From contig CAWKGV010000007.1 of NCBI GenBank assembly GCA_963849305.1, positions 1 to 64,000 of the forward strand: a stretch of DNA of 64,000 bases, in the 5' to 3' direction. How positions within the stretch are numbered: position 1 is the first letter of the stretch; each line of letters begins with the position of its first letter. Made by a program: the position numbers and the translations under genes. Origin of the DNA: CAWKGV01 sp963849305. GTDB lineage: Bacteria > Pseudomonadota > Alphaproteobacteria > Acetobacterales > Acetobacteraceae. The notes below the pieces were generated by a model. It saw only the letters and a program-made list of their open reading frames with translations, did not search any database and was not told the DNA's origin. This document shows positions 17,393 through 27,342 of this stretch, piece by piece.

Positions 17393-18373
17393 ATGCGTAT
17401 CCATATCCAGAACCCGCCCGACGATCCGCTCGGCCCGATCTCGCCAGAGATGTGGGAACGCGCGGCGAAACGCGCCGGGGAGGCGGGGGCGGGTCATCTG
17501 GTGAGCATCTCCAGCGACGAACGCGAATTCGCCGCCGCGACGCAGGAAGCCGAGGCGCTGATCACCGACAAGGACGTGCTCGCCGCGCTGCTGCCGCTGC
17601 GCGCGCCGCGGCTGCGGCTGCTGTTCGTCGCCAATGCCGGGCTCGACAACCTGGCCCCGTTCGATTGGCTGCCGGACGGCGTCGCCTTGCTGAACAATCG
17701 CGGCACGCACGCGGCGAAGGCCGGCGAGTTCGCCATCATGGCGGTGCTGATGCTGGCGAACCGGGTGCCCGAGATGGTGACCCACCAGCGCGCCGGCCTA
17801 TGGCAAAAGCTTTGGGGCGAGGTGCTGGCGGGGCGCGCGCTCACCGTTGTGGGGCTCGGCGCCCTGGGCGGCGCCGTGGCCGAGCGCGCGGGGCTGTTCG
17901 GGATGCGCGTGACCGGTGTGCGTGCCAGGCCCGCGCCGCATCCGGCTTGCGCCGCGGTGGTTGGCCCCGAGGCGCTCGACGGCGTGCTCGGGCGGACCGA
18001 ATTCCTGGTGCTGGCCTGCCCGCTCACGCCAGACACGCGCCATCTGCTGAACCGCCGGCGGCTTAGCCTGCTGCCGGCGGGCGCGGGCGTGGTTAATATC
18101 GGGCGCGGGCCGTTGCTGGATCAGGAGGCACTGTGCGACCTGCTCGAAGCGGGGCACCTCTCGGGGGCGGTGCTGGACGTGTTCGACCCGGAGCCGATTC
18201 CCCCCGGCCATCGGCTGTGGACCACGCCCAACCTAATCGTCAGCCCGCACACCGCGGGGGACGACCCAGCGAGCTATTACGAGCTGAGCCTCGACCGGTT
18301 CTTCGCCAATCTTCGGGCCTTGCGGGAAGGTAGGGAGCTGCCGACGCGGTTCGACCTCGAACATGGGTACTGA
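17393..18373 (+). CDS. D-isomer-specific 2-hydroxyacid dehydrogenase family protein
   Basis: A 326-residue NAD(P)-dependent dehydrogenase. The Rossmann motif is TVVGLGALGGAVAERAG, followed by LACPLTPDTRHLLN with substrate-binding residues, NIGRGPLLDQEAL with the catalytic Arg region, DVFDPEPIPPGHRLW with the Glu, and VSPHTAG with the catalytic His. Substrate is unknown; family members reduce 2-keto acids or oxidise phosphoglycerate or formate. Its last 11 bases overlap the acyl-CoA dehydrogenase gene, so the two are probably one operon. Confidence 0.9.
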   Translation: MRIHIQNPPDDPLGPISPEMWERAAKRAGEAGAGHLVSISSDEREFAAATQEAEALITDKDVLAALLPLRAPRLRLLFVANAGLDNLAPFDWLPDGVALLNNRGTHAAKAGEFAIMAVLMLANRVPEMVTHQRAGLWQKLWGEVLAGRALTVVGLGALGGAVAERAGLFGMRVTGVRARPAPHPACAAVVGPEALDGVLGRTEFLVLACPLTPDTRHLLNRRRLSLLPAGAGVVNIGRGPLLDQEALCDLLEAGHLSGAVLDVFDPEPIPPGHRLWTTPNLIVSPHTAGDDPASYYELSLDRFFANLRALREGRELPTRFDLEHGY

Positions 18374-19562
18374 CATGGACGAGGCGCGCGAGGGGCTTCA
18401 GTTCCGGCTGACCGACGAGCAGCGCCGACTGGTGCGGACCGTCCGCCGGGTGACGCAGGAACGGATTAAGCCGAACGCGCTGCGTTACCTGGACGGCGGC
18501 TTTCCCTGGGACAATCTCAAGCTGCTCGCGGAAATCGGCGTGGCCGGCATGACCGTGCCGGAGGCATATGGCGGGCTCGGTCTCGGCACGTTGGACTCGG
18601 CGCTGGTGCTGGAGGAGATCGCGAAGGGCTGCTACGCCACCGCGATGATGATGTTGGGCGAGATCGGCGTGCAGTGTCGCATCATCGCCCATTTCGCCCC
18701 CGAATCCCTGAAGCGGCGGTTCCTGCCCGATGTGGTTGCTGGCGCCTGCGTGCTGGCGATCTGCATCACCGAGCCGGATGCCGGCACCGATGCCGCGCGG
18801 ATGCGGACCAATGCCGAGACGCGCGGCGCGGAGGTGGTGCTGAACGGCGCCAAGACGCTGATCAGCCGCGCCGACGTGGCCGACCTGTTCGTGGTGTTCA
18901 CCCGCGTCGATCGCCGTCCGGGCGGGGAGGGGATCGGCTGCCTGCTGGTGGAGAAGGGCACGCGGGGCCTGATCGCCGAGGCCAAGTACCATACGATGGG
19001 CGGCGAGATGCTGTCCGAGGTGCGGTTCGAGGACTGCGCGGTGTCGGCGGAGAACCTGATCGTGGGCGAGAACGGCATCCGCCGGCTGTTCAACGCCTTC
19101 AACGTGCAACGTTGCCTGAACGCGGCGATCTGCCTGGGCTCGGCCGAGGGGGCGTTCGACGAATGCGTGCGCTACATGCAGGTGCGCCAAGTGGCCGGCC
19201 ATCCGATCGCCGAGTTCCAGGGGCTGCGCTGGAAGCTGGTGGACATGTATAAGGAGATCGAGGCGGCGCGCGGCCTGCTGTATCGCGCCTGCACCAGCGG
19301 CGAGGCGTTTCCCGACCCGATGCAGGCCGCGCTGGCCAAGATTCAGTGCAACGAGATGGCGATCACGGTGACCAGCCACGCGGTGCAGATGCATGGCGGC
19401 TACGGCTACACCGACGAGTTTCCGGTGTCTCGGTTCTTCCGCGCGGCGCGGTTCGGGGGCTTGGGCGGCGGCACGCCGGACATGCTGCGCGATTTGGTGG
19501 CGCGGCGGCTGTTTCAGGACATCGAGCCGGGCGAGGGGGTGCTGAGCCTGGAAACGTTCTGA
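18363..19562 (+). CDS. Acyl-CoA dehydrogenase family protein
   Basis: A 399-residue FAD enzyme. Order of motifs: N-terminal helical domain from QFRLTDEQRRLVRTVRRV, CITEPDAGTDAARMRT in the FAD/substrate beta domain, then QMHGGYGYTDEFPVSRFFR at the C-terminus as in most ACADs. It oxidises an acyl-CoA at the alpha-beta bond and passes electrons to ETF. Chain-length specificity cannot be read. The second ATG at 18375 is an alternative start. Overlap with the upstream hydroxyacid dehydrogenase suggests a joint role in organic or branched acid catabolism, which is inference. Confidence 0.92.
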   Translation: MGTDMDEAREGLQFRLTDEQRRLVRTVRRVTQERIKPNALRYLDGGFPWDNLKLLAEIGVAGMTVPEAYGGLGLGTLDSALVLEEIAKGCYATAMMMLGEIGVQCRIIAHFAPESLKRRFLPDVVAGACVLAICITEPDAGTDAARMRTNAETRGAEVVLNGAKTLISRADVADLFVVFTRVDRRPGGEGIGCLLVEKGTRGLIAEAKYHTMGGEMLSEVRFEDCAVSAENLIVGENGIRRLFNAFNVQRCLNAAICLGSAEGAFDECVRYMQVRQVAGHPIAEFQGLRWKLVDMYKEIEAARGLLYRACTSGEAFPDPMQAALAKIQCNEMAITVTSHAVQMHGGYGYTDEFPVSRFFRAARFGGLGGGTPDMLRDLVARRLFQDIEPGEGVLSLETF

Positions 19563-19596
19563 GCCAGCGTGCTGCGGCAGGGGCGCGGTTGGTGGT

Positions 19597-19791
19597 CTAG
19601 GGTGCTTGCTTGGCCACGGCCTGGCTTTGGCTGCGCGCCTGGTTCATGCCCTGCATGATTACCTCGGCGTCGATCAACGCTTGGCGGTGGCGGGCGGAGG
19701 CGCTGTCGGCCGAGCCGATATCGGAGACGACCGGGGGCGAGGTGCACCCGGCCAGGCAAAGGAAGGCGATCAGCATGGCGATGAAAGGCAT
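19597..19791 (-). CDS. Small putative lipoprotein
   Basis: A 64-residue protein with a textbook lipoprotein signal: short hydrophobic MPFIAMLIAFLCLAGC with lipobox LAGC at residues 13-16, then about 48 polar residues rich in Ala, Ser and Gln. It is convergent with the acyl-CoA dehydrogenase gene, leaving a 34-bp gap. I recognise no family and the function is unknown. The signal peptide is the main reason to believe it is real. Confidence 0.6.
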   Translation of the reverse strand: MPFIAMLIAFLCLAGCTSPPVVSDIGSADSASARHRQALIDAEVIMQGMNQARSQSQAVAKQAP

Positions 19792-20054
19792 GCGGTGAAC
19801 CCGGATCGCGGCATCTGAGGCGGGACATTAGGCGAGATGGGCGGTTCGCGCTAGCCGGAATGATGAGACGGAAGTGTCGTGAAGGCCACGTAGCCCTTCA
19901 GACAGATCGGTCTCCCTTCAATCCAAATCACGCTTGCGCGATTTCGCCGAAGCTGCCATGTTCGGTAACGATATTGTTGCAAGTTCTAGAGCAATTGGCT
20001 GGGAAATTCGGAGCGACCGCGGACTAGCGCGCGTCAGCTAGCAGGGGTTCGGGC

Positions 20055-22851
20055 ATGGACGACGGGTTCGCATTGGCGCCAATCCTGGCCAGCGAGAATC
20101 CTATCATTGAGGGTGCCGGAACCCGAGTGTCGGGTTACCTTGATGGGGTGCATGGGAGGTGTGTCGAAGGTTGGATTTTTGATCCAGCTACTCCGGATGA
20201 CCTGATTAGCGTGGACATCTTCGACGGTGACCGGCTGCTTGGTTCGGCGCCGGCCCGCCTGTTCCGGCCGGACCTTGCCGCGTCCGGCATCGGTGATGGC
20301 AATCATGGGTTTCGCTTTCCCCTGCCACTGGAAATTTTCGACGGTCGCGAACACGAAATCTCGGTGTGCTTGCAGAACGGGCGGATGCTACTGCCGGGCA
20401 GCCCTTATCGGCTTGCGACCGGTTCGGTCCCAGGGGCGGGCGTGTTCGAACTCGACCCAATCGATTTCGTCAGACCAGGGGTCCGTCGATTTCTACGGCC
20501 ACCACAGCTCAGCCGGAGGTTGGTTCTTCTGCGGGTGGATTGCCACCCAGGTGGCGCCTCCGAGCATCCCCGAGACATTGGATGCCGTCGTTCATTTCGG
20601 CAAAGGAGCGGTACAAGGGCCCGCAACCGCGGCCTACTTCCATCGGGGTGACCTGGGAAATCGCGGTCTCGGCATTGTTGTATTCGTGCAGTTCTCAGGG
20701 CGCTTTCTCGGCGCGTTGCTGGCGGTCGAAACAACGTTTGATGGAGCGCAGCTCACCCTCCCCGCGACCCTCGAAGCACAACAGCTTCGCGATCAAAATC
20801 TTGTCGGCCGTCTTCAACTCATGCTTGGGGACGGTTACCCCGACCCTAACCGCGTCACGCTGCAAACTTTGCTGAACTCGTCAAAGCTATGGTGGGGTAG
20901 AAACTATCTCAGCCCTCAACGGCCCGATTTTCATGGAGATCGACGAGGCTATTCTCTGTCCACCGGACGGCCTGGTCCTCATCGGTTGGTTCCTAAGCAA
21001 GCCGGGGCACGTAGAGGCCATCCGGCTGCGCTCAGGGGGGCTCAGCACTCCCATGCGAATTGAGGACTGCATCCGTATCGATCGGCCCGATGTGCTCGAA
21101 TCGGTGGGCAGCGCTATGGTATTTCCGATCTACGATCAGGCTTCGTAGCCTATCTGCCAAGCGCTATTTCTGCTGGAGATCAAACTCATATAGAAGTCAT
21201 CACCGCCGGCGGCGAGATCGGGTTCAAGAATATTCCTGCCCCAAGTCTAAGCGGGATGGCCGCGATACGCCGGATTATGGAAGTCTTCGAGGTTCAGTTT
21301 GTCGACGTGCAGCCGGCCTTCGATAAGGTTGCTGGTCCGGCGATCAGCCTACTAAATCAGGACCAGCGGCGGATTCCACCGCAGATCACTATCATGGAGT
21401 TCGGCAACGTCAATCCTACATCACGGCATTCAGTGATTGTTCCGTTATACGGTCGCATAGAATTTCTGGATACCAACTGGCGTTCCTTTCTGCTTACCCC
21501 GGTAATGCTGGCCAGGAGTTTCTTTTCGTCCTAGACGATCCTCCGAAGCGGCGGCAGCTGGAGCGCCTGTCCCAATCTGCATTTCTTCGGTTCGGAATTC
21601 CGTTCAGGCTGCTGCTGCTCGACCTCGCACAGCCATCCAATGGTGTCCAAGGGTGGCGCCGAAATCGCCGCTTACGAGCTGTTCAAGGCTTGCTCCGCCC
21701 TCCCAGGCTGGCAAGCGTGGTTCCTCGGCTGTCAACGTGAACCAGCCGCCGAACGGCTCGGCTCCTCGATCACGCAACCCTTTTCGTCACGTGAGTTCGT
21801 GTACTCCTGCAATGAATTCGACTGGTTCAAGTTCGCCAACCGTGACGCGCGCTCGCGCGTGAGTTCCCGGACCTGCTGGAGGAATTGGCGCCCGATCTGG
21901 TCCATTTTCACCACTACGCGAACCTGGGATGCGAAGCGTTCGCTCATGTCAAGCGCGTGCTTCCCAACGCGCGGATCGTGCTGACCCTTCACGAGTATCT
22001 GGCAATCTGTAACCATTTTGGACAAATGGTCACGCAAGACGAACGCAGTCTGTGTAACGAGGCCACTCCCGCCCGTTGCACCAGATGTTTCCCGGACGTC
22101 AGCAGGACCGATTTTTTTTACGACAGTTGTACGTTCACCGGTTTTTTGACTTGGTTGATCACTTCATCTCACCCAGTATATTTCTGGCGGAGCGCTTCAT
22201 TGGCTGGGGGGTGCCGGAGCAGAAGATTTCGGTGATCGAGAATGTGACCGCGGCTTCTGGGCGGCGAACCAGGACGGTTACGGCGCAGGTGATGGTCCCC
22301 TCCGTATCGGATTCTTTGGACAAATATCGCGGCTGAAAGGGATCAACGTTTTGCTCGATGCCGCGAAGGTGCTCGAGGCTGAGGGCCGCAAGGACGTGCT
22401 CATCGATGTCTTTGGGGATTACCGTGGCCAACCCCAGGAGTTCCAGGACGACTTTGTTAGCGCGCTGGCTGATGTGGGTCGCAACGTATGTTTTCGCGGC
22501 CCCTACGAGCAAAACCAGGTGGACCGGCTGATGGGATCCGTCCACGCGATCGTCGTTCCGTCGATCTGGTGGGAAAACTCGCCTGTCGTCATTCAGGAAG
22601 CCTTCCGGAACAGAAGGCCCGTGATTTGCTCAAACATCGGTGGCATGGCCGAAAAGGTGCGTGATGGGGTGGATGGATTGCATTTTCCAGTAGGCAACGG
22701 CCTCGCTCTCGCGCTATTGCTCCAGCGTGTCGCAGGGGAGCGAGAGACACTGCTCGCGCTCGCGCAGTCTATTAAGACACCTTCCAACAGAGACTCGCTT
22801 CTGGGTCAGCATATCGACCTCTATCAGCGACTCGTCGCCGGTCCATCCTGA
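20055..22851 (+). pseudogene. Multi-domain glycosyltransferase, degraded by many frameshifts and an internal deletion
   Basis: Homologous segments lie in alternating frames. They are: an N-terminal beta-module (VEGWIFDPATPDDLISVDIF, then GIGDGNHGFRFPLPL; about 20130-20350); a related module with GGWFFCGWI; a helical stretch with VLIGWFLSKPGHVEAIRL (about 20960); the start of a GT2 domain (SRHSVIVPLYGRIEFLD, about 21425, then FLFVLDDPPKRRQLERL); and a GT4 domain starting HPMVSKGGAEIAAYELF (about 21640) and ending with SIWWENSPVVIQEAF and the C-terminal helix (22851). The GT2 domain is cut after about 50 residues and joins GT4 directly. At least six frame changes exclude a functional product. 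The intact ancestor probably built a surface polysaccharide. Confidence 0.8.
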
Positions 22852-22873
22852 AAACCAAGGAGCAGATCCGCCC

Positions 22874-23851
22874 ATGCGCGGTTCCGTTGACGTCGTAACC
22901 ACAAAATTGGCGACCGGCTGGCTCTTCTGTGCCCGCGAGAAGGTTACTGTGCAGGCCTTGCTGGATAACCAGATTATCGGAGAAGCAATCGCCGATCGGC
23001 CCCGCCCCGATCTTGAGTTTGCCGGTTTCGGCGACGGCTGCTGCGGGTTCGTGATCGACTTCCATCGCGAGATCGATCCTCATTACTTGCCGTTCGTCGC
23101 GGTGACGCCCGAGGGAGGCGATCTTGAGGTGCCGCGTACCACGACGTCCGGCTACAGCGAGTTTTTCAAAGCGCTCTATCGCAAGTATCCGGCGGCGGGG
23201 CGGTCGCTTGGCGGCTTCATACAAGACGGCCTCCTGATCCTGGAGGATGTGACCGAGCCATCAGGCGCAGGCACTCGCGACGGCTTGCCGCTGCAAGACG
23301 AGCATGCCAATGAAATCGGCGTCGTCGACGATTTGGCCGGCTTGGTCCTCGCCGCGCTGACATCGGACAATGTGCTGCGCACGCTGCGACTGATCCTAGA
23401 GGACCAGCCGTTGGCGATCTACGCCGACCACGTGGAGGGGAAGGGGACGGACCTTTACCAGCCGAGCGCTCTCGCGAAGCTGCCCTCGCCCGCCGAGTGC
23501 GTGCAGGTGATCGTGCCAGCCGGCGATGCCGACGTGGCCATAGAGGTCGTGCGGGACAGTCATCTTCTGCCGGAATTTCTTGCCAACGGGGCTTCCCGCT
23601 GGACTAACCCGACAGCACCTAGCGTCCTTGAGGAATTTGAGCGGGATCGTGCTATGCTCGATGGTTACGTGGTGAATTGGAACGAAACGGCGATCATCGG
23701 CCCAGGCCTGCTACACGCGGTGCGGCCGTTCTCGGACAGTCTCGCATTGCGCATCCTATGCACGCCATGCCGCAATGCGCCGCTCCACCTTTCCCGCACA
23801 TCCAGTCACCGGGACATTAACAACGAATTTGGATTGAGAATTTGGATCTGA
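22874..23851 (+). CDS. Uncharacterised protein of the surface-glycan island
   Basis: A 325-residue soluble protein. Its first about 70 residues (TGWLFCAREKVTVQALLDNQ then DLEFAGFGDGCCGFVIDFH) are the same type of beta-module found in the preceding glycosyltransferase pseudogene. A middle region of unknown fold follows, ending with VRPFSDSLALRILCTPCRNA. The ATG at 22874 has AAGGAG upstream; it begins 22 bp after the glycosyltransferase. No catalytic motif is recognised. Position between a glycosyltransferase and a sulfotransferase suggests a role in export or decoration of a surface glycan, which is inference. Confidence 0.6.
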   Translation: MRGSVDVVTTKLATGWLFCAREKVTVQALLDNQIIGEAIADRPRPDLEFAGFGDGCCGFVIDFHREIDPHYLPFVAVTPEGGDLEVPRTTTSGYSEFFKALYRKYPAAGRSLGGFIQDGLLILEDVTEPSGAGTRDGLPLQDEHANEIGVVDDLAGLVLAALTSDNVLRTLRLILEDQPLAIYADHVEGKGTDLYQPSALAKLPSPAECVQVIVPAGDADVAIEVVRDSHLLPEFLANGASRWTNPTAPSVLEEFERDRAMLDGYVVNWNETAIIGPGLLHAVRPFSDSLALRILCTPCRNAPLHLSRTSSHRDINNEFGLRIWI

Positions 23852-24259
23852 TTGTCCATGCTTGAACCGGAACTGATGTTGGAGCTTTTCCAACGGCACA
23901 AGACTTTATTCTATCCCGTCTGTTCTTACGGGAGGAGTGGATCATCTTTGCTAATGAAACTGCTGCGAAGCTTGAATCTTGCTGTTGCAGATGCATTCCC
24001 GTTCGAGGACAGAACAGCTCAGGTACTTTTTATACATTGGCTAACGTCGAGGGCTCTGAGCGATGAGCCATTGCAGTGTCAGGACAGTGCAGAAATCTTT
24101 GGAGCCAAGTACCAAGTCCTTTTTGCCCTGTGACACTTTTGGCCGGAATTGACTTGATCAAAGGTTTGATGACTTCCTCGAATTGATCGGGCAACAGGGA
24201 AAGAGAGCGATCGCTGAGAAACTAATCGGATATGATCTTCTTTTATTACTCGAAGCTCT

Positions 24260-24267
24260 AGACAGTT
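24260..24267. repeat. Left 8-bp target-site duplication of the IS66 element
   Basis: AGACAGTT immediately precedes the left inverted repeat and is repeated exactly after the right end. Eight-base duplications are typical of IS66-family insertion. Confidence 0.93.
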
Positions 24268-24364
24268 GTAAGCGTTTGGTGTGACCCGTCTGGCGGCGTG
24301 CGGCGCGGTCAGAGATGTTGCTGCTTCGGGAGCCTCCTTCTGGAGTGTTCCAGAAGGAGGCTGA

Positions 24365-24775
24365 ATGACCGAGGCGGAGATCGTCACGCGCCGGCGGAAG
24401 TGGACGGGGGAAGAGAAGGCGGCTCTGCTCGCTGAGGTGGAGGCGGAAGGTGGCCGCGTTGCGATGGTCGCGCGGCGTCATGGGCTATCGGAGAGCCTGC
24501 TCTACAACTGGCGATCGGTGGCGAAGGCGGCCATGCCGCCGCACAGGGCGGAGCCGATGGAGTTCAGGCCGATTGGCGTGATCGGTCGGACAAATGAAGC
24601 GCCGCCGGCACTGCTGGTGGCACCTGAGCCGCGGTTGCCGACAGGCGAGCAGCGGGAAGAACGCACCAGCAAGATCGAGATCGCGCTTCCCAATGGCGTG
24701 CGGGTGAAGGTCGGTGCATCCGTCAGTGAGAAGGCTCTGTCGCGGGTATTACGTGCCGTGAAGGGCGCGGTGTGA
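24365..24775 (+). CDS. tnpA: IS66 accessory protein TnpA
   Basis: A 136-residue protein with an N-terminal helix-turn-helix of the transposase type: RRKWTGEEKAALLAEVEAEG, then MVARRHGLSESLLYNWR. The C-terminal segment has IEIALPNGVRVKVGASVSE, standard for IS66 TnpA. It probably binds the element's ends. Its stop overlaps the tnpB GTG start (GTGA), showing translational coupling. Confidence 0.93.
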   Translation: MTEAEIVTRRRKWTGEEKAALLAEVEAEGGRVAMVARRHGLSESLLYNWRSVAKAAMPPHRAEPMEFRPIGVIGRTNEAPPALLVAPEPRLPTGEQREERTSKIEIALPNGVRVKVGASVSEKALSRVLRAVKGAV

Positions 24776-25125
24776 TCAGCCTCGCACCTGGCACCAAGGT
24801 ATTCCTCGCCTGCCGTCCGGTTGATCTGCGCAACGGGTTCGATGGCCTGGCAGCCAAGGCACAGCAGATCATCGGCGCCGACCCGTTCAGTGGTCACCTG
24901 TTCCTGTACCGCGGCAAGCGCGGTGACTATTTGAAGGCGCTGTACTGGGACGGCAGCGGTCTGTGCCTGTTCGCCAAGCGGTTGGAGAAGGGCCGCTTCG
25001 TATGGCCGCCGATTGTTGATGGCGCGATGACGCTGACGCCGGCGCAATTGGCGCTGCTGATCGAGGCGATGGACTGGCGCAGAACGGTAGCATCGCCGTT
25101 GCCGGCGCGGCCAGTGCTGGTCTGA
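24772..25125 (+). CDS. tnpB: IS66 accessory protein TnpB
   Basis: A 117-residue IS66 Orf2-like protein, starting at GTG with ISLAPGTKVFLACRPVDLRN and containing FLYRGKRGDYLKALYWDGSG and the FVWPP segment, all hallmarks of the family. It is unrelated to the RNA-guided TnpB of IS605. Required for transposition in IS66 elements, with unknown mechanism. Full length and intact. Confidence 0.95.
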   Translation: MISLAPGTKVFLACRPVDLRNGFDGLAAKAQQIIGADPFSGHLFLYRGKRGDYLKALYWDGSGLCLFAKRLEKGRFVWPPIVDGAMTLTPAQLALLIEAMDWRRTVASPLPARPVLV

Positions 25126-25186
25126 CAAGGCAGCGATTTATTGTTGATGATGGTCGGCGAATCGCCGCACCTGCCAAGGCTATCTT

Positions 25187-26775
25187 ATGTCGCTCGCCAT
25201 GGCTGACCTGCCCGCCGATCCCGAGGCGTTGCGCGCGTTTGCGCTGGCCTGTCAGGCCGAGCTGAAGGCGGCCGAACTTTCGGTTCAGCTGCGAACACTG
25301 GAGATCGAGAAGCTGAAGTTCCAGATCGCCAAACTGCGACGCATGCAGTTTGGCCGTTCGTCGGAACGGATCACCCGGCAGATCGAGCAGCTCGCCCTGC
25401 AGCTTGAAGAGCTGGAGACCAGCGAGGCCGAGGATATCGTCAAGGCGGCGGCGGAACATCGGCCGCCGCCGCTGCGCCAGCGTGCGACGCCGAAGCGCAA
25501 GCCGTTGCCCGAGCACCTGCTGCGGCAGGAGATCGTTCATCAACCTGCGGCTGATGGCGCCTGCGTCTGCCCGGACTGCGGTGGTGGCATGGCGAAGCTC
25601 GGCGAGGACGTGACCGAGGTGCTGGACTATGTGCCTGGCCGCTTCCAGGTGATCCGGCATATCCGGCCCAAATACGCCTGCAAGGCGTGCGATGCGATCA
25701 CCCAGGCACCTGCGCCCGCGATGCCGACACCGCGTGGTCGTGCCACACCGGCGATGCTCGCGCATCTGCTGGTGTCGAAATACTGCGATCACCTGCCGCT
25801 CTACCGGCAGAGCGACATCTATGCTCGCGACGGGGTCGATCTCGACCGATCCACGCTGTGCGACTGGGTCGGTCAGGCGGCATGGCTGCTGGCGCCGATT
25901 GTCGAGGGGATCAGACGACACGTGTTCGCTGCGGAGAAGATCCACGGCGATGACACCACCGTGCCAGTGCTGTCGCCAGGTCTCGGCCGAACCAGACCGG
26001 GCGGCTCTGGGTGTATGTGCGCGACGATCGACCATTCTGCGGCACGGCGCCGCCGGCGGCCGCCTACTTCTACAGTCCCGATCGTGGTGGCGCGCATCCG
26101 GCCGGGCATTTGGCAGAGTTCACCGGCTTCCTTCAGGCCGATGGCTACGCTGGCTTCGAGGCACTCTACGATCAGCGCGCCACCGATCGGAGCCTTCGCA
26201 CGAACCAGGCGATCACCGAGGTCGCCTGCTGGGCGCATTGCCGGCGCAAGTTCTTCGATGTCTGGAACGGCAAGAAGTCTCCGGTCGCCAAGCAGGCGAT
26301 CGAGCGCATTGCCACCTTCTACGCCATCGAGGCCAAAGCGCGCTTCGCGCCGACCGATGAGCGGCTGATGCACCGGGCCGATGCCGCGCCGCTGCTCGCC
26401 GCGTTCTTCAATTGGGCAGGCAAGGTCGTCACCAGGCTATCGGCCAAGTCAGAGCTGGCCGAGGCATTCCGCTATACGCTGAAGCGGCAGGAGGCATTGT
26501 CGCGCTTCCTCACCGACGCAAGGCTCGAGATCGACAACAACATCGCCGAGAACGCCATGCGCGGAATCGCGCTCGGACGGAAGAATTACCTGTTCGCCGG
26601 ATCAGATGCCGGTGGCGAGCGCGCCGCCGCCATCTACTCCATCCTGCAGACCGTCAAGCTCAATGAGATCAACCCGGAAGCGTATCTGCGCAACACCCTC
26701 GACCAGATCGCCAATGGGCACCCGATCAGCCAGATCAACGAACTAATGCCGTGGACGCCCTCAACACCGCCCTGA
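25187..26775 (+). pseudogene. tnpC: IS66 transposase TnpC, one-base frameshift
   Basis: The transposase has an N-terminal leucine-rich coiled coil, KLRRMQFGRSSERI, a zinc-finger CVCPDCGG with KYACKAC, the first catalytic Asp in KIHGDDTTVPVL, the second in LQADGYAGFEAL, and the Glu in IDNNIAENAMRGIALGRKNY. The frame breaks near 25994: GLGRTRPGGSG should read GRTKTGRLWVYVRDD as in relatives, which needs one more A. The span is 3n+2, consistent with a single lost base. If real, the copy cannot transpose by itself. Confidence 0.9.
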
Positions 26776-26801
26776 TCCAACGGTCGTCACCAAACGCTTA
26801 C

Positions 26802-26809
26802 AGACAGTT
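26802..26809. repeat. Right 8-bp target-site duplication of the IS66 element
   Basis: AGACAGTT directly follows the right inverted repeat and matches the left copy exactly. The sulfotransferase reading frame resumes from this sequence. Confidence 0.93.
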
Positions 26810-27342
26810 CCAGTATTGTGCGGCCGATATTCCTTGTTCGTGATCCCAGGGATATATTCCTGTCCGTTAAAAGTTTCAATGGGGCTCGAAGGGCTTCAAC
26901 GACGCAGGCGACGACCAGTACCTTAATGGGATTGATATGTGGTTTCGAGACGAATGAAATGGTACTCTGCCAAAAGCTTAATGGGTACCTAGTTTACTAT
27001 GAGGATATATAGATTGTTGTGAGATGCCGCTAATAAGCTTGGCAAAGTACCTGGAAAGGAAATAAACGTCACTGTGCCTGTTTTGGTGGATACGGTACGG
27101 AGTTGCATGAAGGTCGATTTGCCGACAGCGCGTGAACACATGACTAGTTTAGGAGTGAAAGCTACTGTTCAGCGGTGGCGCGATCCCTCCGTGGCTGCCT
27201 ATCGACCGATCTTTGATAGTTTCTCTGAGCAAATTGCCGGTCTTGGTTACTCGTGTCTGTATGCTTCGCCATATGGTCGCCCGGCGCCTCCGCGTTCTGC
27301 AATGGGTGTTCGTTCCATGGCAAGTAGGACGAGGCAGACGAT

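Larger units (their letters stand above)
24268..26801 (+). mobile_element. IS66-family insertion sequence, 2534 bp, complete ends
   Basis: The ends are inverted repeats sharing GTAAGCGTTTGGTG, then diverging; GTAAGCG is the signature IS66 terminus. The element carries tnpA, tnpB and tnpC in order. It is flanked by perfect 8-bp direct repeats AGACAGTT and sits inside a sulfotransferase gene. Length is normal for the family. Perfect duplications and intact ends indicate a fairly recent insertion, later than the first frameshifts of the host gene or about the same age. tnpC has one apparent missing base. Confidence 0.95.

Noticed and set aside
24772..25125. RNA-guided TnpB nuclease
   Set aside because: The name is shared, but this is the small IS66 TnpB; it lacks RuvC motifs and is only 117 residues.
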